A DNA stretch of 36,095 nucleotides from Bacteroidales bacterium (lineage in GTDB: Bacteria > Bacteroidota > Bacteroidia > Bacteroidales > UBA10428), in the NCBI GenBank assembly GCA_016938235.1, contig JAFGVA010000068.1:1-36095 (forward strand), in the 5' to 3' direction. The notes beneath the pieces were generated by a model. That model saw only the letters and a program-made list of their open reading frames with translations. It did not search any database and had not been told where the DNA came from. Every line of letters starts with the position of its first letter. The first letter of the stretch is position 1. Shown here in pieces: positions 23,890 through 34,109 of this stretch. The position numbers and the translations under genes are program-made.

Positions 23890-24717
23890 ATGGCAGTTAG
23901 AAAATTTAAACCTGTTACACCAGGTCAGAGACATAAAATAGTTAGTACCTACGACGAGGTTACAACAAATATACCGGAAAAGTCACTGACACTTCCAATA
24001 AAGAAGTCAGGTGGCCGTAACAATTCTGGTAAAATGACCATGCGTTATATTGGTGGTGGTCACAAGCAAAAATATCGTGTAATCGATTTTCTTCGCAACA
24101 AAGATGGCATGTCGGCCACAGTTGATACTGTTGAGTATGATCCAAATCGTACAGCATTAATAGCACTTGTTGTTTATGAAGACGGTGAAAAACGATACAT
24201 CATTGCTCCAAACGGAATCAAAGTAGGACAATCTATCCGTTCAGGTAAAGGAGTTGCTCCTGAGGTTGGAAATACCCTTACTTTAGATGAAATACCATTA
24301 GGAACATTAGTTCATAACATCGAACTTCGTCCTGGTCAGGGAGGAATTCTTGCAAGAAGTGCAGGTTCATACGGGCAGTTAACTTCACGTGATGGACGCT
24401 ATGCAATTATCAAATTGCCTTCAGGCGAATCTCGTATGGTACTAATCACTTGCCGCGCAACTATAGGAACAGTTTCAAATTCCGATCACGGTCTTGAAAA
24501 ATCAGGTAAAGCTGGTAGAAACCGTTGGTTAGGTCGTAGACCAAGGGTACGAGGTGTTGTTATGAACCCGGTAGATCACCCAATGGGTGGTGGTGAAGGT
24601 CGTGCCTCAGGAGGTCATCCACGCTCACGCAAAGGATTACCTGCAAAAGGGTACAAAACCCGTAAAAACAAGACTACTGACAAGTATATTGTTGAAAAAA
24701 GAAATTCAAAAAAATAA
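23890..24717 (+). CDS. rplB: 50S ribosomal protein L2
   Basis: A 275-residue protein essential for subunit joining and peptidyl transfer. The C-terminal motif reads [13 protein letters not shown]. coli has DHPHGGGEG, so the second His is Met, a change I associate with Bacteroidota. The core RNA-binding region and the basic tail [16 protein letters not shown] are normal. rpsS follows after 10 bp. Confidence 0.98.
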   Translation: MAVRKFKPVTPGQRHKIVSTYDEVTTNIPEKSLTLPIKKSGGRNNSGKMTMRYIGGGHKQKYRVIDFLRNKDGMSATVDTVEYDPNRTALIALVVYEDGEKRYIIAPNGIKVGQSIRSGKGVAPEVGNTLTLDEIPLGTLVHNIELRPGQGGILARSAGSYGQLTSRDGRYAIIKLPSGESRMVLITCRATIGTVSNSDHGLEKSGKAGRNRWLGRRPRVRGVVMNPVDHPMGGGEGRASGGHPRSRKGLPAKGYKTRKNKTTDKYIVEKRNSKK

Positions 24718-24727
24718 GAATTAGGAT

Positions 24728-24994
24728 ATGAGTCGTTCACTTAAAAAAGGTCCTTTTATTGATTACAAACTCGAAAAGAGAGTAGTTGATATGAACGAAG
24801 GTGGAAAGAAACAAGTGATTAAGACCTGGTCTAGAAGATCAATGATTTCACCAGACTTTGTTGGTCATACAATCGCTGTTCACAACGGAAACAAATTCAT
24901 TCCAGTGTATGTTACCGAAAATATGGTAGGACACAAACTTGGTGAATTTGCACCAACACGCTTATTCAGAGGACATGGAGGTAAGCAGAAGTAA
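24728..24994 (+). CDS. rpsS: 30S ribosomal protein S19
   Basis: An 88-residue 30S head protein that contacts S13 and the A-site t[15 protein letters not shown] at the start and [16 protein letters not shown] near the end are family hallmarks. It sits between rplB and rplV in the standard S10-cluster order. Confidence 0.98.
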   Translation: MSRSLKKGPFIDYKLEKRVVDMNEGGKKQVIKTWSRRSMISPDFVGHTIAVHNGNKFIPVYVTENMVGHKLGEFAPTRLFRGHGGKQK

Positions 24995-25023
24995 TAGCTG
25001 TTAATCCTGAAAAGAGTTAAAAA

Positions 25024-25473
25024 ATGGGAGCACGTAAAAGAAACAGAGCTGAAGAGCTCAAAAATGAAAAGAAAAGCAGATATCAGGCAGTGTTGAATAA
25101 CTGTCCTACTTCTCCACGCAAAATGCGACTTGTTGCAGATATGGTTCGTGGTAAGGAAGTTAACCTGGCTCTTGATATGCTTAAATATAGTCCTAAAGAA
25201 GCATCTCGCAGACTTGAAAAGCTTGTATTGTCAGCCGTTTCAAACTGGCAAAACAAAAACGAAGGTGCTCGTATTGAAGACAGCAATCTTATTGTAAAAG
25301 AGATACAAGTTAACCAGGGACGTACATTAAAACGTATCAAACCAGCACCACAAGGTAGGGCTTACAGAGTTCGTAAACGCTCAAACCATGTAACAGTTGT
25401 TCTGGGAACTCCTGAAACTAATAAAATAGCAGTTGAAACTGTTGAAACAGCAAACGATACCCAAACAAAATAA
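25024..25473 (+). CDS. rplV: 50S ribosomal protein L22
   Basis: A 149-residue protein whose beta-hairpin narrows the exit tunnel. The core [19 protein letters not shown] and [20 protein letters not shown] are conserved. It is about 39 residues longer than E. coli L22 because of N- and C-terminal additions; the C-terminal tail after VLGTPE is polar and likely disordered. rpsC begins 5 bp downstream. Confidence 0.97.
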   Translation: MGARKRNRAEELKNEKKSRYQAVLNNCPTSPRKMRLVADMVRGKEVNLALDMLKYSPKEASRRLEKLVLSAVSNWQNKNEGARIEDSNLIVKEIQVNQGRTLKRIKPAPQGRAYRVRKRSNHVTVVLGTPETNKIAVETVETANDTQTK

Positions 25474-25478
25474 GATTA

Positions 25479-26198
25479 ATGGGACAGAAAGTTAATCCGA
25501 TAAGTAATAGGCTTGGAATCATCAAAGGATGGGATTCTAATTGGTTTGGAGGAAGAAACTATTCCGATAAACTGGCTGAAGATCAAAAAATACGTACTTA
25601 CCTTAGCGCCCGTTTAGCAAAGGCAAGTGTATCAAAAATAATAATCGAGCGTACGCTTAAACTTATAACAGTTACAGTTAACACAGCTCGTCCCGGAATT
25701 ATTATCGGGAAAGGTGGTCAGGAAGTTGACAAACTGAAAGAAGAGTTGAAGAAAATTACCAGCAAAGAGGTTCAAATTAACATCTTTGAAGTAAAACGCC
25801 CCGAGTTAGATGCTACAATAGTTGCTAACAATGTTGCCCGTCAGCTTGAAGGACGTATTTCTTACCGCCGTGCTATAAAAATGGCAATTGCATCTACTAT
25901 GAGAATGGGTGCAGAAGGAATTAAAATATTAATATCAGGTCGTTTAGGTGGTGCTGAAATGGCACGTTCAGAAATGTATAAAGAAGGACGTACCCCTCTA
26001 CACACACTTAGAGCCGATATCGATTATGCTCTTGCTGAAGCACATACCAAAGTTGGTGTTATTGGCATCAAAGTCTGGATTTGCAAAGGCGAAGTATATG
26101 GTAAACGTGATTTATCGCCAAACATTGGAGTTCAATCAGCTAATACTGGTGGCAACCGAAAAGGTGGCGGTGGAAAACAACAACGCAGAAAAAAATAA
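25479..26198 (+). CDS. rpsC: 30S ribosomal protein S3
   Basis: A 239-residue protein at the mRNA entry site. The KH-domain loop [14 protein letters not shown] is intact, and the C-terminal S3 domain has [15 protein letters not shown] Gly/Lys/Arg-rich tail ([16 protein letters not shown]) extends the C-terminus. It lies between rplV and rplP as in other bacteria. Confidence 0.98.
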   Translation: MGQKVNPISNRLGIIKGWDSNWFGGRNYSDKLAEDQKIRTYLSARLAKASVSKIIIERTLKLITVTVNTARPGIIIGKGGQEVDKLKEELKKITSKEVQINIFEVKRPELDATIVANNVARQLEGRISYRRAIKMAIASTMRMGAEGIKILISGRLGGAEMARSEMYKEGRTPLHTLRADIDYALAEAHTKVGVIGIKVWICKGEVYGKRDLSPNIGVQSANTGGNRKGGGGKQQRRKK

Positions 26199-26227
26199 TT
26201 TAGGAAAAAGCTTAATACACTATAGAA

Positions 26228-26650
26228 ATGCTACAGCCTAAGAAAGTAAAATATAGAAGGAAGCAGAAAGGGCGCATGAAAGGAAACGCCCAGCGAGGCA
26301 ATCAGCTTGCATTTGGTTCATTTGGAATCAAATCAATGGAAAGCTGTTGGATCACTGGCCGCCAGATCGAAGCAGCCCGTCAGGCAGTAACTCGTTACAT
26401 GAAAAGGGAAGGCCAGATTTGGATTCGTATTTTCCCTGATAAGCCTATAACTAAAAAGCCTGCCGAGGTTCGTATGGGTAAAGGTAAAGGAGCTCCGGAA
26501 GGATTTGTGTTTCCTATTACCCCGGGACGCATCATTATTGAGGCTGAAGGAGTACCTTTTGAAGTTGCAAAAGAAGCACTTCGCCTGGGCTCACAGAAAT
26601 TACCCGTAACAACAAAGTTTGTTGTTCGTCACGATTATGTTGAAAATTAA
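26228..26650 (+). CDS. rplP: 50S ribosomal protein L16
   Basis: A 140-residue protein near the A site of the 50S. It starts [19 protein letters not shown] and contains the block [19 protein letters not shown]; the Arg that is hydroxylated in E. coli lies in the region around this block. The gene is 29 bp after rpsC and 11 bp before rpmC. Confidence 0.98.
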   Translation: MLQPKKVKYRRKQKGRMKGNAQRGNQLAFGSFGIKSMESCWITGRQIEAARQAVTRYMKREGQIWIRIFPDKPITKKPAEVRMGKGKGAPEGFVFPITPGRIIIEAEGVPFEVAKEALRLGSQKLPVTTKFVVRHDYVEN

Positions 26651-26661
26651 ATCTTAAGGAA

Positions 26662-26865
26662 ATGAAAGCTTCTGAAATTCGTGAACTAACAATAAAAGAG
26701 ATAGTTGAGCAGATTGAGAACGAGGAAAGCCTGTTATCCAAACAACGTTTGAACCATACAGTTTCACCTCTTGACAATCCTCAAAAGCTTAAGGAAACAC
26801 GCAGAAACATTGCTCGTTTAAAAACGATATTGCGTGATAAAGAACTTAAAGGAGAAAACAAGTAA
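26662..26865 (+). CDS. rpmC: 50S ribosomal protein L29
   Basis: A 67-residue two-helix protein at the tunnel exit next to L23. MKASEIRELTIKEIVEQIE and the C-terminal RRNIARLKTILRDKEL are typical. AAGGA lies very close to the ATG, too close for a good Shine-Dalgarno. Confidence 0.96.
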   Translation: MKASEIRELTIKEIVEQIENEESLLSKQRLNHTVSPLDNPQKLKETRRNIARLKTILRDKELKGENK

Positions 26866-26880
26866 AGCACAGCATACAGG

Positions 26881-27138
26881 ATGGAAAAGAGAAATCTTAG
26901 AAAAGAACGTACCGGTGTTGTTGTCAGCAATAAAATGGAAAAGTCAATTGTTATTGCTGTCAAACGTAAAGTAAAACACCCGATATACCATAAGTTTGTT
27001 AATAAAACAACAAAGCTGGCTGCGCACGACGAGAAAAACGAGTGCAACATTGGTGATGTTGTGCGGGTGATGGAAACTCGTCCTCTCAGCAAAAACAAAT
27101 GTTGGAGATTAGTTGAAATTATTGAAAGAGCAAAATAA
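26881..27138 (+). CDS. rpsQ: 30S ribosomal protein S17
   Basis: An 85-residue OB-fold protein binding 16S rRNA helix 11. [20 protein letters not shown] and the ending [21 protein letters not shown] are conserved. rplN starts 2 bp after the stop codon. Confidence 0.97.
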   Translation: MEKRNLRKERTGVVVSNKMEKSIVIAVKRKVKHPIYHKFVNKTTKLAAHDEKNECNIGDVVRVMETRPLSKNKCWRLVEIIERAK

Positions 27139-27140
27139 TC

Positions 27141-27506
27141 ATGATACAGCAAGAAACAAGATTATCTGTTGCCGATAACAGCGGTGCTAAAGAGGTACTT
27201 TGTATCCGAGTTCTTGGTGGAACCCGGAAAAAGTATGCATCAATTGGCGATAAGATTGTAGTGACAGTAAAAAGTGCTATTCCTTCGGGAGACATTAAGA
27301 AAGGTACTGTAAGTAAAGCTGTTATTGTACGTACCAAGAAAGAAGTGCGCCGTGCCGACGGATCCTATATCCGCTTTGATGATAATGCTGTAGTATTACT
27401 TAATAATGCTGGTGAAATTCGTGGAACCAGGATCTTTGGTCCTATAGCTAAAGAGCTTCGTGAAGAGTTTATGAAGATTGTTTCATTGGCACCAGAAGTA
27501 TTATAA
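27141..27506 (+). CDS. rplN: 50S ribosomal protein L14
   Basis: A 121-residue protein at the subunit interface that also binds the silencing factor Rsf[20 protein letters not shown] at the start and [13 protein letters not shown] near the end are family signatures. It begins the spc part of the run, without its own promoter. Confidence 0.98.
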   Translation: MIQQETRLSVADNSGAKEVLCIRVLGGTRKKYASIGDKIVVTVKSAIPSGDIKKGTVSKAVIVRTKKEVRRADGSYIRFDDNAVVLLNNAGEIRGTRIFGPIAKELREEFMKIVSLAPEVL

Positions 27507-27525
27507 TTGAATAATTGTTAGTCCG

Positions 27526-27849
27526 ATGCAAAAGAAATTACATATCAAGAAGGGCGATACAGTTTTCGTAAAAACTGGAGAGTACAAAGGACAGAAAGGT
27601 CGAGTGCTTGAAGTTAACCGCGATACTGACAGAGCTATTGTCGAGGGTGTAAATATGATTAAAAAGCATACTAAACCAGATGCTAAAAACCCCGATGGTG
27701 GTATTATTGAAAAGGAAGCCCCAGTACACATTTCAAACCTGATGGTGGTTGATCCATCTTCTGGAGAACCTACCCGCATTGGCCGAAGAGCTAATGATAA
27801 AGGTAAACTAGTGAGGTATTCAAAAAAATCTGGAGAGGAGATTAAGTAA
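27526..27849 (+). CDS. rplX: 50S ribosomal protein L24
   Basis: A 107-residue assembly initiator of the 50S with an N-terminal KOW motif ([19 protein letters not shown]). The stop codon overlaps the rplE start by one base. The end of the gene carries GGAGAGGAG about 10 nt before the rplE ATG, a possible Shine-Dalgarno for that gene. Confidence 0.97.
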   Translation: MQKKLHIKKGDTVFVKTGEYKGQKGRVLEVNRDTDRAIVEGVNMIKKHTKPDAKNPDGGIIEKEAPVHISNLMVVDPSSGEPTRIGRRANDKGKLVRYSKKSGEEIK

Positions 27850-28406
27850 TGGCCTACGTAGCTACATATAAAAAGAAATACAGCGAGGAAATTATTCCTG
27901 CTTTAAAGAAGGAATTTTCCTATAAGTCAGTAATGCAGGTTCCAAAACTTGAGAAAATTGTTATTAACCAAGGTGTTGGACAAGCAGTAGCTGATAAGAA
28001 ATTGATAGACATAGCTCAGGAGGAGCTTTCTCTGATAGCTGGACAAAAAGCAATTCAGACTTTCTCTAAGAAAGATATTTCAAACTTCAAATTGAGAAAG
28101 AAAATGCCTATTGGCGTAAAAGTTACGCTTCGTAAAGATAAAATGTACGAATTTCTTGACAGATTAATTTCTGTTGCATTACCACGTATTCGCGATTTCA
28201 AAGGAATAGAATCAAAACTTGATGGCCGTGGTAATTATACACTTGGAATTAGCGAGCAAATTATTTTTCCGGAAATGGATATTGATAAAATCAATAAAAT
28301 TTTAGGAATGGAGATAACATTTGTTACCTCAGCTCAGACCGATGAAGAAGCATATGCTCTTCTTAAAGAATTCGGATTACCATTTAAAAACAACAAAAAG
28401 AACTAG
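27849..28406 (+). CDS. rplE: 50S ribosomal protein L5
   Basis: A 185-residue protein binding 5S rRNA and the P-site t[37 protein letters not shown] and the ending [19 protein letters not shown] are conserved. It overlaps rplX by one base and is followed 3 bp later by rpsN. Confidence 0.98.
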   Translation: MAYVATYKKKYSEEIIPALKKEFSYKSVMQVPKLEKIVINQGVGQAVADKKLIDIAQEELSLIAGQKAIQTFSKKDISNFKLRKKMPIGVKVTLRKDKMYEFLDRLISVALPRIRDFKGIESKLDGRGNYTLGISEQIIFPEMDIDKINKILGMEITFVTSAQTDEEAYALLKEFGLPFKNNKKN

Positions 28407-28409
28407 AAT

Positions 28410-28679
28410 ATGGCCAAAGAATCAATGAAAGCCCGCGAGGTTAAGCGTGCAAAACTTGTTGAGAAATATGCCGAAAAACGTGAGAAACTAAAAGCTGAAG
28501 GTGATTACCAGGCATTGGCACGTTTACCTAAAAACTCTAATCCGATTCGTTTACACAACCGTTGTAAGCTTACCGGTAGACCAAAAGGATATATGCGTCA
28601 GTTTGGAATAAGCAGAATTAGCTTTAGAGAAATGGCTTCCTCTGGTCTGATTCCGGGAGTTAAAAAAGCAAGCTGGTAA
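28410..28679 (+). CDS. rpsN: 30S ribosomal protein S14, zinc-free type
   Basis: An 89-residue S14 of the C-minus type: it keeps the conserved core [22 protein letters not shown] and the end [10 protein letters not shown] but has only one Cys, so no zinc ribbon. It is shorter than the 101-residue E. coli form. It binds late to the 30S head. Confidence 0.97.
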   Translation: MAKESMKAREVKRAKLVEKYAEKREKLKAEGDYQALARLPKNSNPIRLHNRCKLTGRPKGYMRQFGISRISFREMASSGLIPGVKKASW

Positions 28680-28706
28680 TTAAAAGATATTGAAAAATTA
28701 AGAATT

Positions 28707-29105
28707 ATGGTTACTGATCCAATAGCAGATTATCTTACCAGAGTAAGAAACGCAATTCAAGCGCGTCATAAGGTAGTTGAGATTCCGGCTTCAAATTTGA
28801 AGAAAGATATTACTCGTATCTTATACGATAAAGGGTATATCCTGAACTATAAATTTGAGAACAGCGGTCCGCAGGGAACAATAAAAATTGCACTTAAATA
28901 TCACCCTCAAACAAAGCAACCTGCTATTAAGGGTATTGAGAGAGCAAGTCGTCCCGGACTTAGAAAATATGCTGGTAGTAATGAACTGCCTAGAGTTCTT
29001 AACGGCTTAGGTGTTGCTGTACTTTCAACCTCGCAAGGTGTAATGACAGACAAAGAAGCCCGTGGCAAGAAAATAGGTGGTGAAGTTTTATGTTACGTTT
29101 ATTAA
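28707..29105 (+). CDS. rpsH: 30S ribosomal protein S8
   Basis: A 132-residue 16S rRNA-binding protein of the platform; in E. coli it also represses the spc operon by binding near rplE. MVTDPIADYLTRVRNA and the ending VLSTSQGVMTDKEARGKKIGGEVLCYVY are typical. No S8 target structure could be recognised by eye near rplE. Confidence 0.98.
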   Translation: MVTDPIADYLTRVRNAIQARHKVVEIPASNLKKDITRILYDKGYILNYKFENSGPQGTIKIALKYHPQTKQPAIKGIERASRPGLRKYAGSNELPRVLNGLGVAVLSTSQGVMTDKEARGKKIGGEVLCYVY

Positions 29106-29108
29106 TCT

Positions 29109-29113
29109 GGAGG
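29109..29113 (+). promoter_or_regulatory. Strong Shine-Dalgarno before rplF
   Basis: GGAGG lies 7 nt before the rplF ATG. It is the only full GGAGG at the start of a gene in the ribosomal run, where the other leaders are A-rich. Confidence 0.8.
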
Positions 29114-29120
29114 CAAAAGA

Positions 29121-29678
29121 ATGTCAAGAATAGGAAAATTGCCCATTGAGATACCACAGGGTGTTACAGTAGATATCGCTAAAGATAATACTGTTACTGT
29201 TAAAGGGCCACAAGGCGAATTATCTCAGGTTGTAGATCCTGATATTAAAATCGAAGTGAAAGATGGTATTGTTGAGGTTAGCAGACCAACAGATCAGAAA
29301 AGACACAGAGCTTTACATGGACTGTACCGTTCGCTTCTTAATAACATGGTTGAAGGTGTATCTAAAGGGTTTACAATTGAACAGGAAATTGTTGGCGTTG
29401 GATATAAAGCAGAGGCTAAGGGTCAGGTACTAGAATTGAGCCTTGGATATTCACACGACATACACTTTAAAATCCCTAAAGAAATTAAGGTTGAAACTAA
29501 AACTGAAAGACGAAGCAACCCAATAATTACACTTAAAAGTGCCGATAAACAACTTATTGGTCATGTTGCTGCGAAAATTCGCTCTCTTCGTCCGCCAGAA
29601 CCTTACAAAGGTAAAGGTATTAAGTTTGTTGGCGAACAACTTAGAAGAAAAGCAGGTAAATCTGCTTCGTCAAAATAA
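29121..29678 (+). CDS. rplF: 50S ribosomal protein L6
   Basis: A 185-residue protein near the sarcin-ricin loop. MSRIGKLPIEIPQGV at the start and the duplicated fold with SLGYSHDIHFKIP and RSLRPPEPYKGKGIKF are conserved. It is the one gene in the run with a strong GGAGG at good distance, which may raise or control its translation. Confidence 0.98.
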   Translation: MSRIGKLPIEIPQGVTVDIAKDNTVTVKGPQGELSQVVDPDIKIEVKDGIVEVSRPTDQKRHRALHGLYRSLLNNMVEGVSKGFTIEQEIVGVGYKAEAKGQVLELSLGYSHDIHFKIPKEIKVETKTERRSNPIITLKSADKQLIGHVAAKIRSLRPPEPYKGKGIKFVGEQLRRKAGKSASSK

Positions 29679-29697
29679 CGGATTAATTTGAGTAGAA

Positions 29698-30054
29698 ATG
29701 GCATTGACAAAATTAGATCGTAGAACGCGCATTAAAATGCGTATACGTAAAAAAATATCAGGCACAAACGAAAAACCACGTTTGACAGTTTTTCGTAGCA
29801 ACAAACAGTTTTATGCTCAGCTTATCGATGATTTATCTGGCAAAACTCTTGTTTCTGTTTCATCATTAGATAAAAATGTTGCAGAAAGTAAGGTTGCAAA
29901 AATTGAACAGGCTAAACTTGTAGGAAAGTTAGCGGCTGATAAATCCAAAGAAGCAGGAGTTACAGACGTAGTATTTGACAGAAACGGCTATCTTTATCAC
30001 GGCAGAGTTAAGGCATTTGCTGATGCTGCAAGAGAAGGAGGTCTTAAATTCTAA
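29698..30054 (+). CDS. rplR: 50S ribosomal protein L18
   Basis: A 118-residue protein that binds 5S rRNA together with L5. [20 protein letters not shown] and the ending [24 protein letters not shown] are conserved. rpsE follows after 5 bp. Confidence 0.98.
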   Translation: MALTKLDRRTRIKMRIRKKISGTNEKPRLTVFRSNKQFYAQLIDDLSGKTLVSVSSLDKNVAESKVAKIEQAKLVGKLAADKSKEAGVTDVVFDRNGYLYHGRVKAFADAAREGGLKF

Positions 30055-30059
30055 CCATT

Positions 30060-30575
30060 ATGGCTACAAATATCAGAAAAGTAAAAACAACAGATCTTGA
30101 ATTAAAAGACAGGTTAGTTAGTATCCAACGTGTTACTAAAGTAACCAAGGGCGGACGTACCTTTAGTTTTTCTGCCATCGTAGTGGTTGGAAATGAGAAC
30201 GGTATTGCAGGTTATGGACTGGGTAAAGCCGGTGAAGTAACAACTGCCATTTCTAAAGGCGTTGAAGATGCTAAAAAGAACCTTATAAAAGTTCCAATTT
30301 TAAAAGGTACTATTCCTCATGAGCAGCTTGCAAAATTTGGTGGTGCCAGTGTATTTCTGAAACCTGCTTCAAGTGGTACAGGTGTTAAAGCCGGTGGTGC
30401 CATGAGGGCTGTGCTTGAAAGCGTTGGTGTAACCGATGTGCTTGCAAAATCGAAAGGTTCTTCAAACCCACACAACCTTGTAAAAGCAACTTTCGAAGCT
30501 TTATTGGAGCTAAGAGATGCAAATACTGTAGCTCAGCATCGTGGTGTTGATATCAATAAAGTATTTAACGGATAA
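30060..30575 (+). CDS. rpsE: 30S ribosomal protein S5
   Basis: A 171-residue protein at the mRNA entrance; its dsRNA-binding-like N-domain contains [16 protein letters not shown], the loop affected in spectinomycin resistance, here without obvious resistance changes. [17 protein letters not shown] and the C-terminal domain are normal. Confidence 0.98.
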   Translation: MATNIRKVKTTDLELKDRLVSIQRVTKVTKGGRTFSFSAIVVVGNENGIAGYGLGKAGEVTTAISKGVEDAKKNLIKVPILKGTIPHEQLAKFGGASVFLKPASSGTGVKAGGAMRAVLESVGVTDVLAKSKGSSNPHNLVKATFEALLELRDANTVAQHRGVDINKVFNG

Positions 30576-30586
30576 TACAGAATAAA

Positions 30587-30775
30587 ATGGGTAAGATAAA
30601 AGTTACACAAATCCGTAGTAAAATTGGTAGCCCTAAAAAACAAAAGGCTACATTAGAAGCACTGGGATTGCGCAAAATAAACAGCACTGTTGAGGTCGAA
30701 GATTCCAAACAAATGCGCGGAATGATAACAGCAGTAAGACATTTAGTAAAAGTTGAAGAAATTTTAATAAGCTAA
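30587..30775 (+). CDS. rpmD: 50S ribosomal protein L30
   Basis: A 62-residue protein of the 50S. The start [20 protein letters not shown], the [11 protein letters not shown] block and the ending [14 protein letters not shown] are conserved. It lies in the standard position between rpsE and rplO. Confidence 0.96.
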   Translation: MGKIKVTQIRSKIGSPKKQKATLEALGLRKINSTVEVEDSKQMRGMITAVRHLVKVEEILIS

Positions 30776-30780
30776 ACGAG

Positions 30781-31227
30781 ATGGATTTAAGTAGTTTAAA
30801 ACCGGCAAAAGGCTCAACAAATAGAGAAAAGCGTATTGGTAGAGGCCAGGGATCAGGTCATGGCGGTACCAGTACACGTGGTCACAAGGGCCAGAAATCT
30901 CGTTCGGGTTACTCAAGAAAAATTGGTTTCGAAGGTGGACAAATGCCTTTACAACGTCGTGTACCTAAATACGGGTTTAAAAATATTAACCGCGTTGAGT
31001 ATAAAGGAATAAATATTTCAACACTTCAGAAACTTGCTGAAAGCAAAAATTTAACTGAGATAACTGAACAGACTCTTGTTGAGGCTGGTCTGGCATCAAA
31101 ATCAGACTTAGTTAAAATTCTTGGTAACGGAGAGTTAAAAACTAAACTGAACGTGAAAGCACATGCATTTTCAAAATCTGCAGTTGCTGCCATTGAAGCA
31201 TTACAAGGAACCGCTGAAAAAATTTAA
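30781..31227 (+). CDS. rplO: 50S ribosomal protein L15
   Basis: A 148-residue late-assembly protein. The glycine-rich N-terminus GRGQGSGHGGTSTRGHKGQK and FEGGQMPLQRRVPKYGF are hallmarks. secY begins 4 bp after its stop, so translation of the membrane protein may be coupled to it. Confidence 0.98.
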   Translation: MDLSSLKPAKGSTNREKRIGRGQGSGHGGTSTRGHKGQKSRSGYSRKIGFEGGQMPLQRRVPKYGFKNINRVEYKGINISTLQKLAESKNLTEITEQTLVEAGLASKSDLVKILGNGELKTKLNVKAHAFSKSAVAAIEALQGTAEKI

Positions 31228-31231
31228 TTAA

Positions 31232-32560
31232 ATGAAGAGGTTTATAGAAACATTAAAGAATATCTATAAGATCGAAGATCTCAGATCCAGGATTGTATAT
31301 ACACTTTTTATATTAGTTATCTACCGACTTGGGTCAAAAATAGTATTACCAGGAGTTAATCCAAACATGCTCGAAGCTCTAACTTCAAGAGCACAACAAG
31401 GGGTTTTAGGAATTCTTGATATGTTTTCTGGAGGTGCTTTTTCATCGGCATCTATCTTTGCCCTTGGTATTATGCCCTACATTTCTGCATCAATCGTGAT
31501 TCAGTTGTTGGGTATAGCAGTTCCCTATTTTCAGCGTTTACAGAGAGAGGGTGAGAGTGGACGTAGAAAAATGAACCAGATTACCCGCTATTTAACTTTA
31601 GTAATTTTATTACTTCAGGCACCCAGTTATCTTACACAGATCCCCCTTGAAGCACGTGTACTACCGGGATTGTATTTCAATATTAGTTCAATTATCATTC
31701 TGGCAACCGGTACAATGTTTGTGATGTGGCTTGGAGAAAGAATTACCGATAAAGGAATTGGAAACGGTATTTCACTGTTGATTATGATTGGTATTATTGC
31801 CCGAATGCCATTTGCATTTTTTGGCGAGCTTACCGGAAGAATTTCTCGTCAGGGTGGCGGCTTAGTAATGCTGGTTGTTGAATTGGTTTTCTTATTCCTT
31901 GTTTTTGTAATAAGCATTCTGCTTGTTCAGGGAACAAGAAAAATTCCTGTTCAATACGCAAAAAGAATTATAGGAAACAAACAATATGGTGGAGTACGTC
32001 AATATATTCCATTAAAAGTTAATGCTGCTGGTGTAATGCCCATAATCTTTGCTCAGGCAATCATGTTCCTTCCACTTACTTTTATCAGAATGGGAGAAAC
32101 TAATGAGATTCCCGGATGGATTTCTGCATTAACGAATTACACAGGGTTTTGGTATAATTTTGTCTTTGCCCTGTTAATTATAGCATTTACATACTTTTAT
32201 ACTGCTATTACAATCAGTCCTCAGCGATTAGCTGAAGAAATAAGGAAAAACGGAGGATTTGTTCCGGGAGTAAAACCAGGCAAAAAAACCATTGAGTATT
32301 TCGATAACATACTTTCGAAAATAACTCTACCGGGTTCAATTTTCCTTGCATTTGTTGCAATATTGCCTGCATTCGCAGGAATGGCAGGAGTAAGCACTTC
32401 ATTTGCACAATTTTATGGAGGTACCTCATTATTAATCCTTGTTGGAGTAATTATGGATACCCTACAACAAATAGAAAGTCATTTATTGATGCGCCATTAC
32501 GACGGTCTTATGAAAACCGGTAAGGTTAAAGGCCGTGCAGGTTCGGCAGCATCGGTATAA
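31232..32560 (+). CDS. secY: Preprotein translocase subunit SecY
   Basis: The channel subunit of the Sec translocon, 442 residues with ten membrane segments. The plug region contains DMFSGGAFSSASIFALGIMPYISASI, and the cytoplasmic loops carry IPVQYAKRIIG and QRLAEEIRKNGGFVPG, both conserved ribosome/SecA contact regions. It serves all exported proteins of the window. It is placed after rplO in the spc cluster as usual. Confidence 0.98.
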   Translation: MKRFIETLKNIYKIEDLRSRIVYTLFILVIYRLGSKIVLPGVNPNMLEALTSRAQQGVLGILDMFSGGAFSSASIFALGIMPYISASIVIQLLGIAVPYFQRLQREGESGRRKMNQITRYLTLVILLLQAPSYLTQIPLEARVLPGLYFNISSIIILATGTMFVMWLGERITDKGIGNGISLLIMIGIIARMPFAFFGELTGRISRQGGGLVMLVVELVFLFLVFVISILLVQGTRKIPVQYAKRIIGNKQYGGVRQYIPLKVNAAGVMPIIFAQAIMFLPLTFIRMGETNEIPGWISALTNYTGFWYNFVFALLIIAFTYFYTAITISPQRLAEEIRKNGGFVPGVKPGKKTIEYFDNILSKITLPGSIFLAFVAILPAFAGMAGVSTSFAQFYGGTSLLILVGVIMDTLQQIESHLLMRHYDGLMKTGKVKGRAGSAASV

Positions 32561-32583
32561 AGATATATAAGAAAGGTTCTTTG

Positions 32584-33345
32584 ATGATTAGTATTCGTAC
32601 AGCCGAAGAAATCGAACTATTACGCGAGAGTAATCTGTTGGTATCGAAAACACTTGGTGAATTAAAAAAACTTATCAGGCCCGGAGTTACAACAAATGAG
32701 CTTGACAAGTTTGCAGAAGAATACATTAGGGATAATAATGCTAAACCTGGTTTTTTAGGTTTTAACGGTTACCCCAAAACATTATGTACTTCTGTTAACG
32801 AACAAGTTGTTCATGGAATACCTTCTGATTATGTGATTAAAGAAGGAGATATAGTTTCAATTGACTGTGGAGTACTAAAGAATGGTTATTATGGCGATAC
32901 AGCTTATACATTCAATGTTGGAGAAGTAAAACCAGAAGTTCAGAAACTGTTGCAAGTAACACGCGAATCATTATTATTAGGTGTACAAGCAGCAGTGCAC
33001 GGAGCAAGGGTTGGTGATGTTGGTTTCACTATTCAGCAATATTGTGAAGATGCTGGTTATTCTGTTGTTCGTGAATTAGTCGGTCATGGTTTAGGAACAA
33101 ATATGCATGAAGCACCTGAAGTTCCAAATTATGGTAAAAGGGGCAGAGGACCTAAATTAGAAGAAGGTATGGTGATTTGTATCGAGCCCATGATTAATAT
33201 GGGTAAGAAAGAAATCATACAAGAGAATGATGGTTGGACAATCAGAACACGAGACAGAATGCCATCAGCACATTTCGAATTAGCAATTGCTATAAGAAAA
33301 GGAGAACCCGACGTATTATCGACTTTTAATTATATTGAACAATAA
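32584..33345 (+). CDS. map: Methionine aminopeptidase, type I
   Basis: Removes N-terminal Met from new proteins. With the ATG at 32584 the protein has 253 residues; a TTG directly before it would add one Met-equivalent residue and is not needed. The five metal ligands are Asp 94, Asp 105, His 168, Glu 201 and Glu 232. No N-terminal zinc-finger extension is present. AAAGG upstream is a modest Shine-Dalgarno. It lies between secY and infA, as is common in Bacteroidota. Confidence 0.97.
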   Translation: MISIRTAEEIELLRESNLLVSKTLGELKKLIRPGVTTNELDKFAEEYIRDNNAKPGFLGFNGYPKTLCTSVNEQVVHGIPSDYVIKEGDIVSIDCGVLKNGYYGDTAYTFNVGEVKPEVQKLLQVTRESLLLGVQAAVHGARVGDVGFTIQQYCEDAGYSVVRELVGHGLGTNMHEAPEVPNYGKRGRGPKLEEGMVICIEPMINMGKKEIIQENDGWTIRTRDRMPSAHFELAIAIRKGEPDVLSTFNYIEQ

Positions 33346-33350
33346 AGAAT

Positions 33351-33569
33351 ATGGCAAAACAAGCTTCGATAGAAATTGACGGAGTTATTAAAGAAGCTCT
33401 TTCCAACGCAATGTTTCGCGTTGAACTTGAGAATGGGCATGTTATAACTGCGCATATTTCTGGTAAAATGAGAATGAATTACATTAAAATTTTACCCGGA
33501 GATAAGGTTAAAGTTGAAATGTCGCCATACGATTTAACAAAAGGAAGAATATCATACAGGTATAAATAA
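33351..33569 (+). CDS. infA: Translation initiation factor IF-1
   Basis: A 72-residue OB-fold factor that occupies the A site during initiation. [20 protein letters not shown] and [33 protein letters not shown] match the family closely. Its neighbours are map (5 bp upstream) and rpmJ (9 bp downstream). Confidence 0.98.
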   Translation: MAKQASIEIDGVIKEALSNAMFRVELENGHVITAHISGKMRMNYIKILPGDKVKVEMSPYDLTKGRISYRYK

Positions 33570-33578
33570 AGATTAACA

Positions 33579-33695
33579 ATGAAAGTTAGAGCATCTTTAA
33601 AAAAGAGATCTTCAGACGACAAAATTGTGAAAAGAAAAGGTCGTTTGTATGTGATAAACAAAAAGAACCCTAAGCATAAAACCAGACAGGGTTAA
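33579..33695 (+). CDS. rpmJ: 50S ribosomal protein L36, zinc-free type
   Basis: A 38-residue protein starting [10 protein letters not shown] and ending NPKHKTRQG. Where E. coli L36 has Cys 11, Cys 14 and Cys 27 as zinc ligands this copy has Ser, Asp and Asn, so it is the C-minus form that works without zinc. It is located between infA and rpsM, its standard place. Confidence 0.97.
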   Translation: MKVRASLKKRSSDDKIVKRKGRLYVINKKNPKHKTRQG

Positions 33696-33724
33696 TAGTT
33701 GTAATAAATTAATGATACTATTAT

Positions 33725-34102
33725 ATGGCTAGAATTGTCGGTGTCGATTTACCAAAAAACAAAAGAGGAGAAGTAGGGTTAACCTACATCTATGGTATAG
33801 GACGTAGTACTGCCCAGAGCATATTATCTAAAGCTGGAATTGACTGGGATAAAAAAGTTAGCGAGTGGAGTGATGATGATATTGCTTCTATTCGTCAATT
33901 GGTAAATGAACAAGTTAAAGTTGAAGGTGAACTTCGTTCGCAGGTTCAGCTCAATATTAAACGATTGATGGACATTGGTTGTTACCGTGGCGTGCGTCAT
34001 CGTATTGGATTACCAGTAAGAGGTCAGAGCACCAAAAACAATGCTCGTACTCGTAAAGGAAGAAAGAAAACTGTTGCTAATAAGAAGAAAGCTACCAAAT
34101 AA
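33725..34102 (+). CDS. rpsM: 30S ribosomal protein S13
   Basis: A 125-residue protein of the 30S head forming intersubunit bridges with L5 and L31. [28 protein letters not shown] and the basic tail [18 protein letters not shown] are typical. It opens the alpha part of the run; the 29 bp before it show no promoter. Confidence 0.98.
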   Translation: MARIVGVDLPKNKRGEVGLTYIYGIGRSTAQSILSKAGIDWDKKVSEWSDDDIASIRQLVNEQVKVEGELRSQVQLNIKRLMDIGCYRGVRHRIGLPVRGQSTKNNARTRKGRKKTVANKKKATK

Positions 34103-34109
34103 TTAGAAC

